This document shows, piece after piece, positions 25,947-34,667 of a DNA stretch of 55,632 nt (positions are counted from its first letter, which is position 1; every line of letters begins with the position of its first letter). Origin of the DNA: Bacteroidaceae bacterium (lineage in GTDB: Bacteria > Bacteroidota > Bacteroidia > Bacteroidales > Bacteroidaceae). Below the pieces are notes generated by a model that saw nothing but the letters and a program-made list of their open reading frames with translations, was not told the origin of the DNA and did no database searches. The position numbers were made by a program, and so were the translations under genes. The stretch spans positions 1 through 55,632 of the forward strand of contig JAFYRW010000005.1 in the NCBI GenBank assembly GCA_017546785.1, read 5' to 3'.

Positions 25947-26778
25947 ATTTGTGATAGTTTATGAGTCCTGTCATAGGGCTTGAGACAATATTTCCGATAT
26001 ATAGTCCGAGACTCTCGGCTGTCTCTTTTATCTCCTCGGCAAATGCGACTCCTACTCCTCCTATAATGTGGATGGGGAGCCACGAATGGCGGTATATCAT
26101 TGTGTTGCGCTGGAAGAACTGTGTAAAGCAGTACTTGAGAAGATTGCGTATCTCGGCGTTCTTGCGGTTCTCTACAAGGAAGGGGGTGAAGCTCGCAAGG
26201 AAACGGTTGGGCATAGGCATACGGTATACGCTCTCGAGGATTGTGGCAATGTTGAGATTGTACTTCTCGAGGAATTTCTCGCATAGTGCGGGAGAGAGCT
26301 GCTTTTTTAGGCAGTCGCTCACCAATTGCTTGCCAAGATGTGCGCCGCTGCCCTCGTCGCCAAGAATGTATCCGAGCGATGGGGTGTTCTCTATAATCTT
26401 CTCTCCGTCGAACAGACAAGAGTTTGAGCCTGTGCCCAATATGCAGGCAATACCCTCCTCGTGTCCGCATAGGGCGCGTGCGGCCGCCAAAAGGTCGCTG
26501 TTGATATTTATATCTTCGGTGGTGAATACTCCTCCAAGAGCCTCGCGCATTCTCTCGTTGGCGCTGTCATAGGCGCAGCCAGCACCGTAGAAGTGAATAA
26601 CACTCGGGGTGCCGCTCTCTATTTTGCCGCTCAGTTCTTGAGTGAGCAACTCATAGATGTCGTTGCTGCTCTGCTGTGTGGGATTGAGGCCTTGTGTCTT
26701 TATGCGGCTGACGGTCTTTCCTTCGTTCAAAAGAACCCAATCGGTCTTTGTGGAGCCGCAATCTGCAATGAGTATCAT
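25945..26778 (-). CDS. BadF/NAGK-type sugar kinase
   Basis: ASKHA-fold kinase of the BadF/BadG/BcrA/BcrD family; Bacteroidales members of this size usually resemble N-acetylglucosamine kinase. The 277 residues show phosphate-1 loop LIADCGSTKTDWVLL at the N-terminus, FYGAGCAYD near 67, the phosphate-2 loop CILGTGSNSCLFDG near 112, and YILGDEGSGAHLGKQL near 134-150, which is diagnostic. Lies next to GH95 with a terminator between, and has its own TATTTTTG box. Phosphorylating GlcNAc set free from N-glycans would fit the GH85/GH95 locus. Substrate is inferred. Confidence 0.88.
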   Translation of the reverse strand: MILIADCGSTKTDWVLLNEGKTVSRIKTQGLNPTQQSSNDIYELLTQELSGKIESGTPSVIHFYGAGCAYDSANERMREALGGVFTTEDININSDLLAAARALCGHEEGIACILGTGSNSCLFDGEKIIENTPSLGYILGDEGSGAHLGKQLVSDCLKKQLSPALCEKFLEKYNLNIATILESVYRMPMPNRFLASFTPFLVENRKNAEIRNLLKYCFTQFFQRNTMIYRHSWLPIHIIGGVGVAFAEEIKETAESLGLYIGNIVSSPMTGLINYHK

Positions 26779-26839
26779 AATGTTATCTGTTTATTTGTTG
26801 CAAAAGCCCTCTTTGCATAGGGAATTGCTAATTTTTTTG

Positions 26840-26847
26840 CAAAAATA
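26840..26847 (-). promoter_or_regulatory. -7 promoter box (TATTTTTG) of the sugar kinase gene
   Basis: Minus-strand TATTTTTG, 62 bases before the kinase ATG, after the GH95 terminator. It indicates separate transcription. Confidence 0.5.
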
Positions 26848-26902
26848 ACTTAAAAATGAGATTTTTATATATCAAAAGGGGAAATATTTTGATATATGAT
26901 AA

Positions 26903-26939
26903 ACGCAGGCTCCACAAATTTGTTTTTGGGAGCCTGCGT
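26903..26939 (-). terminator. Terminator of the MFS-GH95 unit
   Basis: Eleven-bp stem ACGCAGGCTCC (26903-26913) with GGAGCCTGCGT (26929-26939), 15-base loop, 20 bases behind the GH95 stop. The minus-strand tail (TTATCATATATC) is only modestly T-rich. Confidence 0.7.
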
Positions 26940-26959
26940 CAATTGCTATATAATAGCTT

Positions 26960-29464
26960 TTATTTTCTTCTCAGCTTGTTGTTCTGCAATACAACTTTGT
27001 AGGTTCCTCCCTTTTTGGTGGGGAATGTAAGGGTGCTCTCTCCGTAGCGCAGGCTACATTTTGAGCCGCTCTTAGAGGTAATTACTGCCTCTGTGAGCTT
27101 ACCATCGTTCCATTTGATGGCAACGTCGAATCCTCCCTTCGCACATATTCCCTCGATTGAGCCTTCGCTCCAAGCGTCGGGTAGTGCGGGTAATAGGTGG
27201 ATGAATCCCATCTGGCTCTGCATAAGCATTTCGGTAATTCCGGCTGTTCCTCCAAAGTTTCCGTCAATCTGGAAGGGAGCGTGTGTGTCCCAAAGGTTGT
27301 CGAGTGTACCGTTCTTTATAAGGTTGCCGAAGAGGGTGTATGCGTGGTTGCCATCGTGCAGGCGTGCCCATTGGTTGAGCTTCCAGCCCATACTCCAACC
27401 TGTTGCGCCGTCGCCGCGGTGTACAAGGACAACTTTTGAGGCCTCGGCGAGTACAGGGGTGGTTACGGGCGAGATTGTGTGTCCGGGGTGTAGACCAAAG
27501 AGGTGATTTACGTGACGGTGCTCGTCTTTGGGGTCGTCAATGTCCTTGCTCCACTCCATAAGCTGACCGTAGCGGCCTATTGTGTAGGGGGCAAGCTTGT
27601 CGAGTACATTCTCCCACTCCTTGCGTAACTCCTTGTCTACTCCAAGCTCTTTGCTTGCTGCAATAGCATCGAGCAGAATTTCGCGTACTACACCGTGTAC
27701 GAATGTCGCTCCCTGGTCGATAGGGCCGTGCTCGGGCGATGTTGAGGGGGCTGCGGTGTATGTGCCATCATCCTTTTTCCAAAGATAATCTACGGCAAAG
27801 ATTGCGCTGCTCTTTATAATATCGTATCCGGTCTCTTTTAGGAATTTTTTGTCGCGTGTATAGTCGTAGTACTCCCATACGTGGGTAGCGAGCCACGGTC
27901 CTGCCATAGGATTGAAGTTCCACGACATATCGTGACTGCTGAGAGGCGCTGTAAAGCCGAAAATGTTACCCGAGATACTTGCTGTCCAGCCGCGTGCGCC
28001 AAAGTATGACTCAGCGGTGATTGCTCCGGGCTTTATGAGTGTGCGTATAAAATCTATAAGAGGAAGCATACACTCGTCGAGGTTGGTGGTACAAGCGGGC
28101 CAATAGTTCATCTGTAGGTTGATGTTGTTGTGATAATCGACACGCCAAGGGCCATCGACATTATTGTGCCATATTCCCTGAAGGTTGGCAGGAAGGTTGC
28201 CTGGACGTGAGCTTGCTATGAGAAGGTAACGACCGAACTGATAATAAAGTTCCTCGAGACCATAATCGGGTGTTCCGCTGCGATATTTCTTTAGTCGCGC
28301 AGGAGTTGATAGGTTGGCTGTTCCGGGGAATTCGAGTGTGGTGGGAGCGTTGGGGTTAATGTCGAATTTTACTCTGTTGAACAGTGCAGAGTAGTCGGCA
28401 TAATGCTCTTCGTAGAGCTTGTCGTAACCTTTTGCTACTGCGTTGTTTATCCACTCTTTAGTGGTCTCTGCAGGGTTTACTCCAACGTATGTTCTGGGGT
28501 CGCTAAAGTCGGGGTCAAAGTTAATCTTGTAGTCGGTGTCGGCTGTGATGTAGAAATATACCTCGTCGGCGCCGCTGATGTGAATCTGTCCCTGCTCAAT
28601 CTTTTTTGTACCGCCTTTTGTTACGGCTTTTACTCTTACAGCATACTCCATTTTGTTGTTGTCGAGGATACCTTTGAAGATAAACTCGTCGTCGGAGAGT
28701 GGCTCCATAATTCCCTCTGAAACGGGATTATGAACGTACGAGAATATGAGATTCTGCATTCCTGGCTTGTCTGCCGAGAATTTTACAGCCATTACATTTG
28801 CGGGGTAAGATGTAAAATATTTTCGCTCGTAATTGACACCGTTTCTCCAGTATTGGACCACTGCTGTTGCTGAGTCGAGCGAGAGGCTGCGTTTGTAGTC
28901 GCCGAGTCCTATGAGGTTGTGTCCTGTCTCTATATAGAACTCTCCCATTGTGGTAAAATTACCGAAGCGGAAGGGGTTCTCGTTGTAGTACTCATAGGCT
29001 GCGCTACTGTTAAAATTTTCGCGTGTGAGCTTTGCTGCTTTCTCCTCGTCGCCATCGATGAATGCCTGACGTATATCGTCGAGCAGATGAGCCGATTTTT
29101 TATTTACATTCCAGTAATAGTCGGCGCCTCCCTCTGTGTTAGGACCTCCGCGCCACAAAGTCTTTTCGTTGAATGTGATGCGCTCGGCCTCTATGGAACC
29201 TAAAATGTTGGCGCCGAGGCTTCCGTTACCTATGGGGAGCGACTGTGACTCCCACTCCTGGTCGGCGTTTACGCCGCCGTCACCAGCCCAATGGGGCTTA
29301 TCCTTACCCACCCAAAGGTCGGGGCGTCCGTTGTACCAAACTTGTCTGCCGTTGAGTGTGGTAGGCTTGTCGAACCACACCGACAGACCTTGTGCGTGAC
29401 CGCTCTGTGCCTGTGCTGCCAATGCAACGATAAGCGTTGTTGCAAAAAGTTTTAATTTCTTCAT
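26960..29464 (-). CDS. GH95 family glycoside hydrolase (alpha-L-fucosidase type)
   Basis: Inverting exo-glycosidase, typically releasing alpha-1,2-linked L-fucose (some members act on L-galactose). Start at 29464 gives a signal peptide MKKLKLFATTLIVALAAQAQS with no lipobox, so periplasmic export is likely. The 834 residues follow the family: N-terminal beta domain with LPIGNGSLGANILG and ERITFNEKTLWRGGPN, then the (alpha/alpha)6 barrel with WHNNVDGPWRVDYHNNINLQMNYW carrying the Asn residues used to activate water, HRHVNHLFGLHPGHTISP, and HAPFQIDGNFGGTAGI with the general acid Asp. A C-terminal beta domain closes the protein. Ten bases behind the MFS gene, so the two form an operon. Fucose specificity is inferred from the family. 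Confidence 0.93.
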   Translation of the reverse strand: MKKLKLFATTLIVALAAQAQSGHAQGLSVWFDKPTTLNGRQVWYNGRPDLWVGKDKPHWAGDGGVNADQEWESQSLPIGNGSLGANILGSIEAERITFNEKTLWRGGPNTEGGADYYWNVNKKSAHLLDDIRQAFIDGDEEKAAKLTRENFNSSAAYEYYNENPFRFGNFTTMGEFYIETGHNLIGLGDYKRSLSLDSATAVVQYWRNGVNYERKYFTSYPANVMAVKFSADKPGMQNLIFSYVHNPVSEGIMEPLSDDEFIFKGILDNNKMEYAVRVKAVTKGGTKKIEQGQIHISGADEVYFYITADTDYKINFDPDFSDPRTYVGVNPAETTKEWINNAVAKGYDKLYEEHYADYSALFNRVKFDINPNAPTTLEFPGTANLSTPARLKKYRSGTPDYGLEELYYQFGRYLLIASSRPGNLPANLQGIWHNNVDGPWRVDYHNNINLQMNYWPACTTNLDECMLPLIDFIRTLIKPGAITAESYFGARGWTASISGNIFGFTAPLSSHDMSWNFNPMAGPWLATHVWEYYDYTRDKKFLKETGYDIIKSSAIFAVDYLWKKDDGTYTAAPSTSPEHGPIDQGATFVHGVVREILLDAIAASKELGVDKELRKEWENVLDKLAPYTIGRYGQLMEWSKDIDDPKDEHRHVNHLFGLHPGHTISPVTTPVLAEASKVVLVHRGDGATGWSMGWKLNQWARLHDGNHAYTLFGNLIKNGTLDNLWDTHAPFQIDGNFGGTAGITEMLMQSQMGFIHLLPALPDAWSEGSIEGICAKGGFDVAIKWNDGKLTEAVITSKSGSKCSLRYGESTLTFPTKKGGTYKVVLQNNKLRRK

Positions 29465-29474
29465 AATTAAATAT

Positions 29475-30776
29475 TTATTTATTACGTTTCTTTCCAAATT
29501 CAGGGTCTATCCTTACTATTGCCGACACTGCGAATGTAACTATGCAGCATAGCATTATCCATATAAAAAAGTATCGGTATCCTATCAGTTGCTCAATCAT
29601 TCCCGACACTATTCCCGGTAGCATCATACCAAGTGACATAAATGCTGTGGATATTGCAAAATGGGCGGTAGGATACTCTCCTTGTGCAAAGTAAATCATA
29701 TATAAGGTATAGGCTGTAAAGCCGAATCCATAGCCCAATTGCTCAATGAAAATGCAGCTTCCGACGGTATAAATGTCGCCCGGCTGTACAAAGCTCATAT
29801 ATACATATACAAGGTCGGGAATTGATATTGCAACTACCATTGGCCACAGCCAATATTTGAGTCCTTTGTGCGATACGCATATTCCTCCTAAGATGCCTCC
29901 TATGATAAGTCCAGCAACGCCTAATACTCCGTTGATGAATCCTATCTGTTCGGTGGTCAGTCCAAGGCCTCCTTGTGCTACGGGGTCGAGCAAAAATAGC
30001 TTGCCCATCTTTACCAATTGCGCCTCGGGCAGACGAAACAATAATAGAAAAAGGAGTGCTCCTATTATGCCGGGCTTTTTAAAATATGTAACTATGATAT
30101 GTCCGAAATTTTCAAAAACATCGCGGACACTTTTTGGCTTGCGCGAAATGTCGTCGGCAGGGACGGGTAGTAGGAATCTGTGGTAGAGCGAGAATAGCAG
30201 CATAAGTAGTGCGACAATGCCTATTGTTATTCCCCAGCCTGTTGCGCTGTTCCCGGTAGAACGGGCGAGTCGGCCTCCGACAATTACCAGCACTCCCGAA
30301 CCAAAGACCATTGCCACTCGGTAGAATGTGTTGCGTATGCCCGAAAAGAACGACTGTTTCTCCTCGCTGAGCCCCAGAATGTAAAAGCCGTCGGCTGCAA
30401 TGTCGTGTGTCGCCGATACAAATGCCGCGAGCATAAAAAATATCAGCGTGGCAACAAGGAAATGCTTTGTGGGCAGCGCAAAGGCAATGGCCGCGAAGCA
30501 TAATGCGAGGGACAACTGCGTGCTTACAATCCACCAACGACGGGTGCGCCACATTTCAATAAATGGGCTCCAAAAGGGCTTCAGTGTCCAGGGAAGCAAC
30601 AGTATTCCTGTGTAGAAAGTAATGTCGGCATTGCTAATCCCCATCTCTTTGTAGATGTAATCCGAAATGTTTGTTATTGTGTGATAGGGTAGTCCCGATG
30701 CAAAATAGAGCGTCGGAATCCATAGCATAGCCTGCAACCACAGCTTTTCGTCGCTTATATTTTTCTCTTTGTTCAT
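29475..30776 (-). CDS. AmpG-like MFS transporter
   Basis: Inner-membrane transporter of 433 residues and about twelve helices, of the AmpG/PAT type within the major facilitator superfamily. Typical pieces: YFASGLPYHTITNISDYIYKEMGIS near 22-46, LLPWTLKPFWSPFIEMWRTRRWWI near 60-83, and ATHDIAADGFYILGLSEEKQ near 122-141. AmpG proper imports GlcNAc-anhMurNAc peptides; in glycan loci, close relatives probably import di- or oligosaccharides. Being upstream of GH95 in one operon, it most likely brings products of this locus into the cytoplasm. Transcribed divergently from SusC; TAACTTTG box 20 bases upstream. Confidence 0.88.
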   Translation of the reverse strand: MNKEKNISDEKLWLQAMLWIPTLYFASGLPYHTITNISDYIYKEMGISNADITFYTGILLLPWTLKPFWSPFIEMWRTRRWWIVSTQLSLALCFAAIAFALPTKHFLVATLIFFMLAAFVSATHDIAADGFYILGLSEEKQSFFSGIRNTFYRVAMVFGSGVLVIVGGRLARSTGNSATGWGITIGIVALLMLLFSLYHRFLLPVPADDISRKPKSVRDVFENFGHIIVTYFKKPGIIGALLFLLLFRLPEAQLVKMGKLFLLDPVAQGGLGLTTEQIGFINGVLGVAGLIIGGILGGICVSHKGLKYWLWPMVVAISIPDLVYVYMSFVQPGDIYTVGSCIFIEQLGYGFGFTAYTLYMIYFAQGEYPTAHFAISTAFMSLGMMLPGIVSGMIEQLIGYRYFFIWIMLCCIVTFAVSAIVRIDPEFGKKRNK

Positions 30777-30795
30777 CGTTGGCGGTTTTCTTGTT

Positions 30796-30803
30796 CAAAG
30801 TTA
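30796..30803 (-). promoter_or_regulatory. -7 promoter box (TAACTTTG) of the MFS-GH95 operon
   Basis: Minus-strand TAACTTTG, exact TAnnTTTG match, 20 bases before the MFS ATG. Confidence 0.55.
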
Positions 30804-30862
30804 TTAAGAATTTTTGACTTTAGCTACCATTTGCCCGAAAATGTATCTTTCTCTTTGGGAGT

Positions 30863-30918
30863 ATGTAATCTTTTTGCTCCATTTTGTGGGAATGTATAGC
30901 CTTTTTGTTCCATTTTTT
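30863..30918. repeat. Direct repeat in the divergent MFS/SusC intergenic region
   Basis: CTTTTTGCTCCATTTT at 30870-30885 and CTTTTTGTTCCATTTT at 30901-30916 differ by one base and start 31 bases apart, about three helical turns. Each is preceded by ATGTA. The 477-base gap 30777-31253 contains no gene; it holds this repeat, the two divergent promoter boxes, A/T-rich tracts and the SusC leader. A regulator site is a reasonable guess. Confidence 0.6.
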
Positions 30919-31151
30919 AGCCTCTTTTACCGATGAGCTTTTTTTGATTTTTTTTTGATTGTCAAATTGTCTAAGAATTGCCCTTTGTTGGTGGAAAATG
31001 TTTGCCTAATTGATACGATAGCTGAAAAATGTAAGCATTTTCCCTATAAACTTCCTTTGCTGATTTTGGGCTGCTGTCCGATGGGATAATTTTTGCCTAT
31101 TTTTTAAAAATAAAAAGAAGAAAAAATTATTAAAGTTCGAAAAATTATTCT

Positions 31152-31159
31152 TATTTTTG
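31152..31159 (+). promoter_or_regulatory. -7 promoter box (TATTTTTG) of the SusC-SusD-GH85 operon
   Basis: Plus-strand TATTTTTG, exact TAnnTTTG match, 95 bases before the SusC ATG, giving a leader of about 85-90 bases. Confidence 0.5.
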
Positions 31160-31253
31160 AGCGATAAATAGTGTGCAAAAGACTCTGTAGCGCCTATTTT
31201 AGATTATATTTTGTTGAAATTTTTTAACTCAACTACTTATAAATAAACTAATT

Positions 31254-34200
31254 ATGAAACTTAAAAAAGTTGGAATTTCACTTCTGGCGACAACGCTTCT
31301 TGGGTTGCCGCAGGTGGCTTTCTCTGCAAACACAGAGGCAGCCGAGATTAACGTGATGCAACAGCAAGACGGTACCATTCGTGGTATAGTTAAGGATTCG
31401 AGCGGCGAGCCCGTATTCGGAGCTATTGTCTTTGTTGTGGGTACAACAAATTCATCAATGGTGGATTTTGATGGTAACTTTACTCTTGAGCACGTAAAAC
31501 CCGGTGTTACCGTACGTGCCCAGATGATGGGTTATGCTTCCGTTGATAAAGTTTGGAACGGTGGCGTGTTGAACTTCGTCCTCGACGAGGAGACAACACA
31601 GCTCGAGGAGATGGTCGTAACTGCGATGGGTATCGTTCGTAAGGAGAAATCTCTTACCTACTCAACACAGCAGATTAAGGCTGACGACATTATGAAGGTT
31701 CAGGATATGAACCTCGTGAACTCACTCGAGGGTAAAATCTCGGGTATCACAATTACTCCCAGTGCCGGTGGTGCCGGTGGTGCTTCTAAAATCACACTCC
31801 GTGGTAACAAGTCAATCCAGGGTGAGAATGCTCCCCTTATCGTTGTTGACGGTGTACCTATGACCAATGGTATCCGTGGTCAGGTGAGCGATGCATCGAA
31901 CATTTCATCGGGTAGCGTATCTGAGGGTTCTGACCCTATGTCAATGATTAACCCCGACGATATTGAGTCTATGAACGTACTTAAGGGTGCGAATGCTGCG
32001 GCTCTCTACGGTTCACGTGCTGCCAACGGTGTACTTATGATTACTACAAAGAAGGGTAAAGAGGGTAAGATGGATGTTACATTTAACTCTAATACTACTT
32101 TCGATACTCCTATGATGACACCTTCTATTCAGAATAGCTACGGTTCTGCTTACCTCAGCGTTGATGGTACACGCCGTTTCAAGGCTGACAACTGGGGAGA
32201 CAAGCTCTCTGGCAACGGCAAATATTCTGATAAGATGAAGCCTACAGTAGGTATCCTCGTAGACGATAAGGAGTATGATATGTATATGCGTAACTATGCT
32301 ACAAACGAGATTGCTGAGTTCTACAAGACCGGTGTAACAACCAATAACTCAGTTTCAATTTCGGGTGGTACAGAGAAGGTACGTACATATTTCTCTTACT
32401 CTAACTCTCACGCGTTGGGTATGATTGAGTCGAACCGTTATAACCGTAACACTTTGGCGTTCCGTCAGAACTTCAAATTGTGGGACCGTTTGACAATCGA
32501 CGTAAATGCTAACTACGTACAGACAAGAACAACTAACCGTTTCGGTGGTGGTGGTACAGGTAACCCCATTTTCCACCTTTATAATATTCCCCGTGACGTT
32601 GATATGGATTACTACCGTGACAACTACTCGGCACAGGGTACTTGGTTGTCTCCCGAGAGTACATATTACACCGGTGACGGTACCAGCTATACAGCTGTTA
32701 AAGGTCGCGAGGAACTCGAAGGTCCTATGCAGCAGTGGTACGCTCAGGGACCCGGTAACAACAACCCCTATTGGTTGATTAATATGAACCGTTCAGTTTC
32801 AACCGAGGAGCGTTTCTTTGGTAACTTGCAGGCTTCACTCAAAATTATCGATGGCTTGAACTTGCAGGGACGTGTCTCTATCGATAACACAAGCTACTCT
32901 AACGAGGCTAACACTTACGCTACTACATATTATGTAAATGATATGTATCGTTACGGTAAATATTGGTACTCTAACAACAGCACAGCCGAGATTTATACCG
33001 ACTATTTGCTCTCTTATAATAAGGAGTTTAATAAAGATTGGTCGTTGTCGGCTACTGCAGGTTATGTAGGTCACACAATTAAGGGACAAACTGTAACTAT
33101 CGACCACTTTAACGCTACAAAGCCCAAATATCAGGGTGGTATCGAGACTGGTATTCCTACAGAGGTTAACTGGTTTGACCCCAGCGCAGGATATTCAGGT
33201 TCTTCTTCAAAGGGCAAGAGCTCTAACTGGGACCAGGCAGCTTTGTTTACTGCTCAGGTAGGTTGGAAGGATGTTGTGTTCGTTGATGCTTCTTATCGTC
33301 ACGACTGGTATCGTCCCTTCTTGCAGTTCAAATATCTTGGAACTCCCACAAGCTACGGTTACTTTGGTGTCGGTGGTAACGCCATCATCAGTGATATGGT
33401 TAAACTCCCCAAATGGTGGACATATGCTAAATATCGTTTGAGCTACTCTGAGGTAGGTAACTCTATTCCTAATATGTACTATGCAGGTGGTGGTGTGAAC
33501 ACTATTACCGGTGCAATCTCAGTAAACGGTTACAACTCATTCTACCCTGTTCCCGAGAAGACAAAGTCTTTGGAGACAGGTCTTGAGATGCAGTTCTTCC
33601 GCGATCGTTTGAACGTGGACGTTACATACTATAACTCTGCAATGCACAACTCTTATTTGAATATCTCAGGAACCAACGGTAAGACTCAGCCTGTGAACAG
33701 TGGTGTTATCCGCAACCAGGGTGTTGAGCTTTCAGTAGGTTACGACTGGGCTATCGATAGAAACTGGCGTTGGAAGACTAACGTGAACTTCTCTTACAAC
33801 CACAATAAGATTGAGGAGACTTACCAGGATAAGACCGGTGTAAGTAAGGAGATGGAGGTTACACTCGTATCTAACAGCCGCGCCGTAGTAAGATATGCTA
33901 AGGGTGGTTCATACGGTGATATCTACGTTCGCGACTTCTCACGTTATGCAAACGATTGTACAACCAGCGATGGTAAGTTCCACAAGGCAGGTGATATTTA
34001 TGTAACCAACGACGGTACTCCTCAGTTCGGTCAGACTGTAACTGCAGACGAGAGCGGTAACTTGAAGTTTACAGCAAACGAGAGAACATACAGCAAATAT
34101 GCTGGTAATATGAACTCTGACGTTCAGCTTTCTTGGTCTAATACATTTAGCTACAAAGACTTTACACTTTACTTCCTCATCAACGGCCGTATCGGTGGTA

Positions 34201-34640
34201 AGGTACTCTCTATGACCGAGGCTTGGTTGGATAAGGATGGTACATCGGTACGTACAGCAGAGGCTCGTGACTATGCTGAGGCTAATGGCATTTATGCTGC
34301 TGATGGTTCTTTGGGTATGTACATCAACGAGGGTCGCGACCTTGTTCCCGTTGAGACTTACTACAAGACTGTAGGTGCTAACAGCATTGAGCCTTACATC
34401 TACAATGCTACAAACTTCCGTTTGCGTGAGTTGTCACTCGGTTACACATTCCGTAACCTCTTCGGTGAGTACAAGAACTTGAACCTCTCTTTGGTTTGCC
34501 GTAACTTGTTCTTCCTCTACAAGGATTCTCCCGTAGATCCCGATATCTCAGTTTCTACAGGTAACAGCCTTGGTGCAATCGATATGTTCAATATGCCTTC
34601 GGCTCGTTCATTCGGTTTCAACTTGAAGCTTAACCTTTAA
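31254..34640 (+). CDS. SusC/RagA family TonB-linked outer-membrane transporter
   Basis: Outer-membrane barrel that imports oligosaccharides captured by its SusD partner, powered by TonB. The 1128 residues show a signal peptide (MKLKKVGISLLATTLLGLPQVAFS), a carboxypeptidase-regulatory-like domain (about 41-110, IRGIVKDSSGEPVFGAIVFV), the TonB box region LEEMVVTAMGI near 122, a plug domain with PLIVVDGVPMTN near 195 and ANAAALYGSRAANGVLMITTKKGK near 245-268, and a 22-strand-type barrel ending GFNLKLNL. No N-terminal FecR/STN extension, so it is not the anti-sigma-linked type. SusD follows after 27 bases. Codon use is strongly biased to GGT, AAC and CGT, suggesting high expression. Confidence 0.97.
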   Translation: MKLKKVGISLLATTLLGLPQVAFSANTEAAEINVMQQQDGTIRGIVKDSSGEPVFGAIVFVVGTTNSSMVDFDGNFTLEHVKPGVTVRAQMMGYASVDKVWNGGVLNFVLDEETTQLEEMVVTAMGIVRKEKSLTYSTQQIKADDIMKVQDMNLVNSLEGKISGITITPSAGGAGGASKITLRGNKSIQGENAPLIVVDGVPMTNGIRGQVSDASNISSGSVSEGSDPMSMINPDDIESMNVLKGANAAALYGSRAANGVLMITTKKGKEGKMDVTFNSNTTFDTPMMTPSIQNSYGSAYLSVDGTRRFKADNWGDKLSGNGKYSDKMKPTVGILVDDKEYDMYMRNYATNEIAEFYKTGVTTNNSVSISGGTEKVRTYFSYSNSHALGMIESNRYNRNTLAFRQNFKLWDRLTIDVNANYVQTRTTNRFGGGGTGNPIFHLYNIPRDVDMDYYRDNYSAQGTWLSPESTYYTGDGTSYTAVKGREELEGPMQQWYAQGPGNNNPYWLINMNRSVSTEERFFGNLQASLKIIDGLNLQGRVSIDNTSYSNEANTYATTYYVNDMYRYGKYWYSNNSTAEIYTDYLLSYNKEFNKDWSLSATAGYVGHTIKGQTVTIDHFNATKPKYQGGIETGIPTEVNWFDPSAGYSGSSSKGKSSNWDQAALFTAQVGWKDVVFVDASYRHDWYRPFLQFKYLGTPTSYGYFGVGGNAIISDMVKLPKWWTYAKYRLSYSEVGNSIPNMYYAGGGVNTITGAISVNGYNSFYPVPEKTKSLETGLEMQFFRDRLNVDVTYYNSAMHNSYLNISGTNGKTQPVNSGVIRNQGVELSVGYDWAIDRNWRWKTNVNFSYNHNKIEETYQDKTGVSKEMEVTLVSNSRAVVRYAKGGSYGDIYVRDFSRYANDCTTSDGKFHKAGDIYVTNDGTPQFGQTVTADESGNLKFTANERTYSKYAGNMNSDVQLSWSNTFSYKDFTLYFLINGRIGGKVLSMTEAWLDKDGTSVRTAEARDYAEANGIYAADGSLGMYINEGRDLVPVETYYKTVGANSIEPYIYNATNFRLRELSLGYTFRNLFGEYKNLNLSLVCRNLFFLYKDSPVDPDISVSTGNSLGAIDMFNMPSARSFGFNLKLNL

Positions 34641-34667
34641 TTAGTACATTATTAAATATATATAAAT

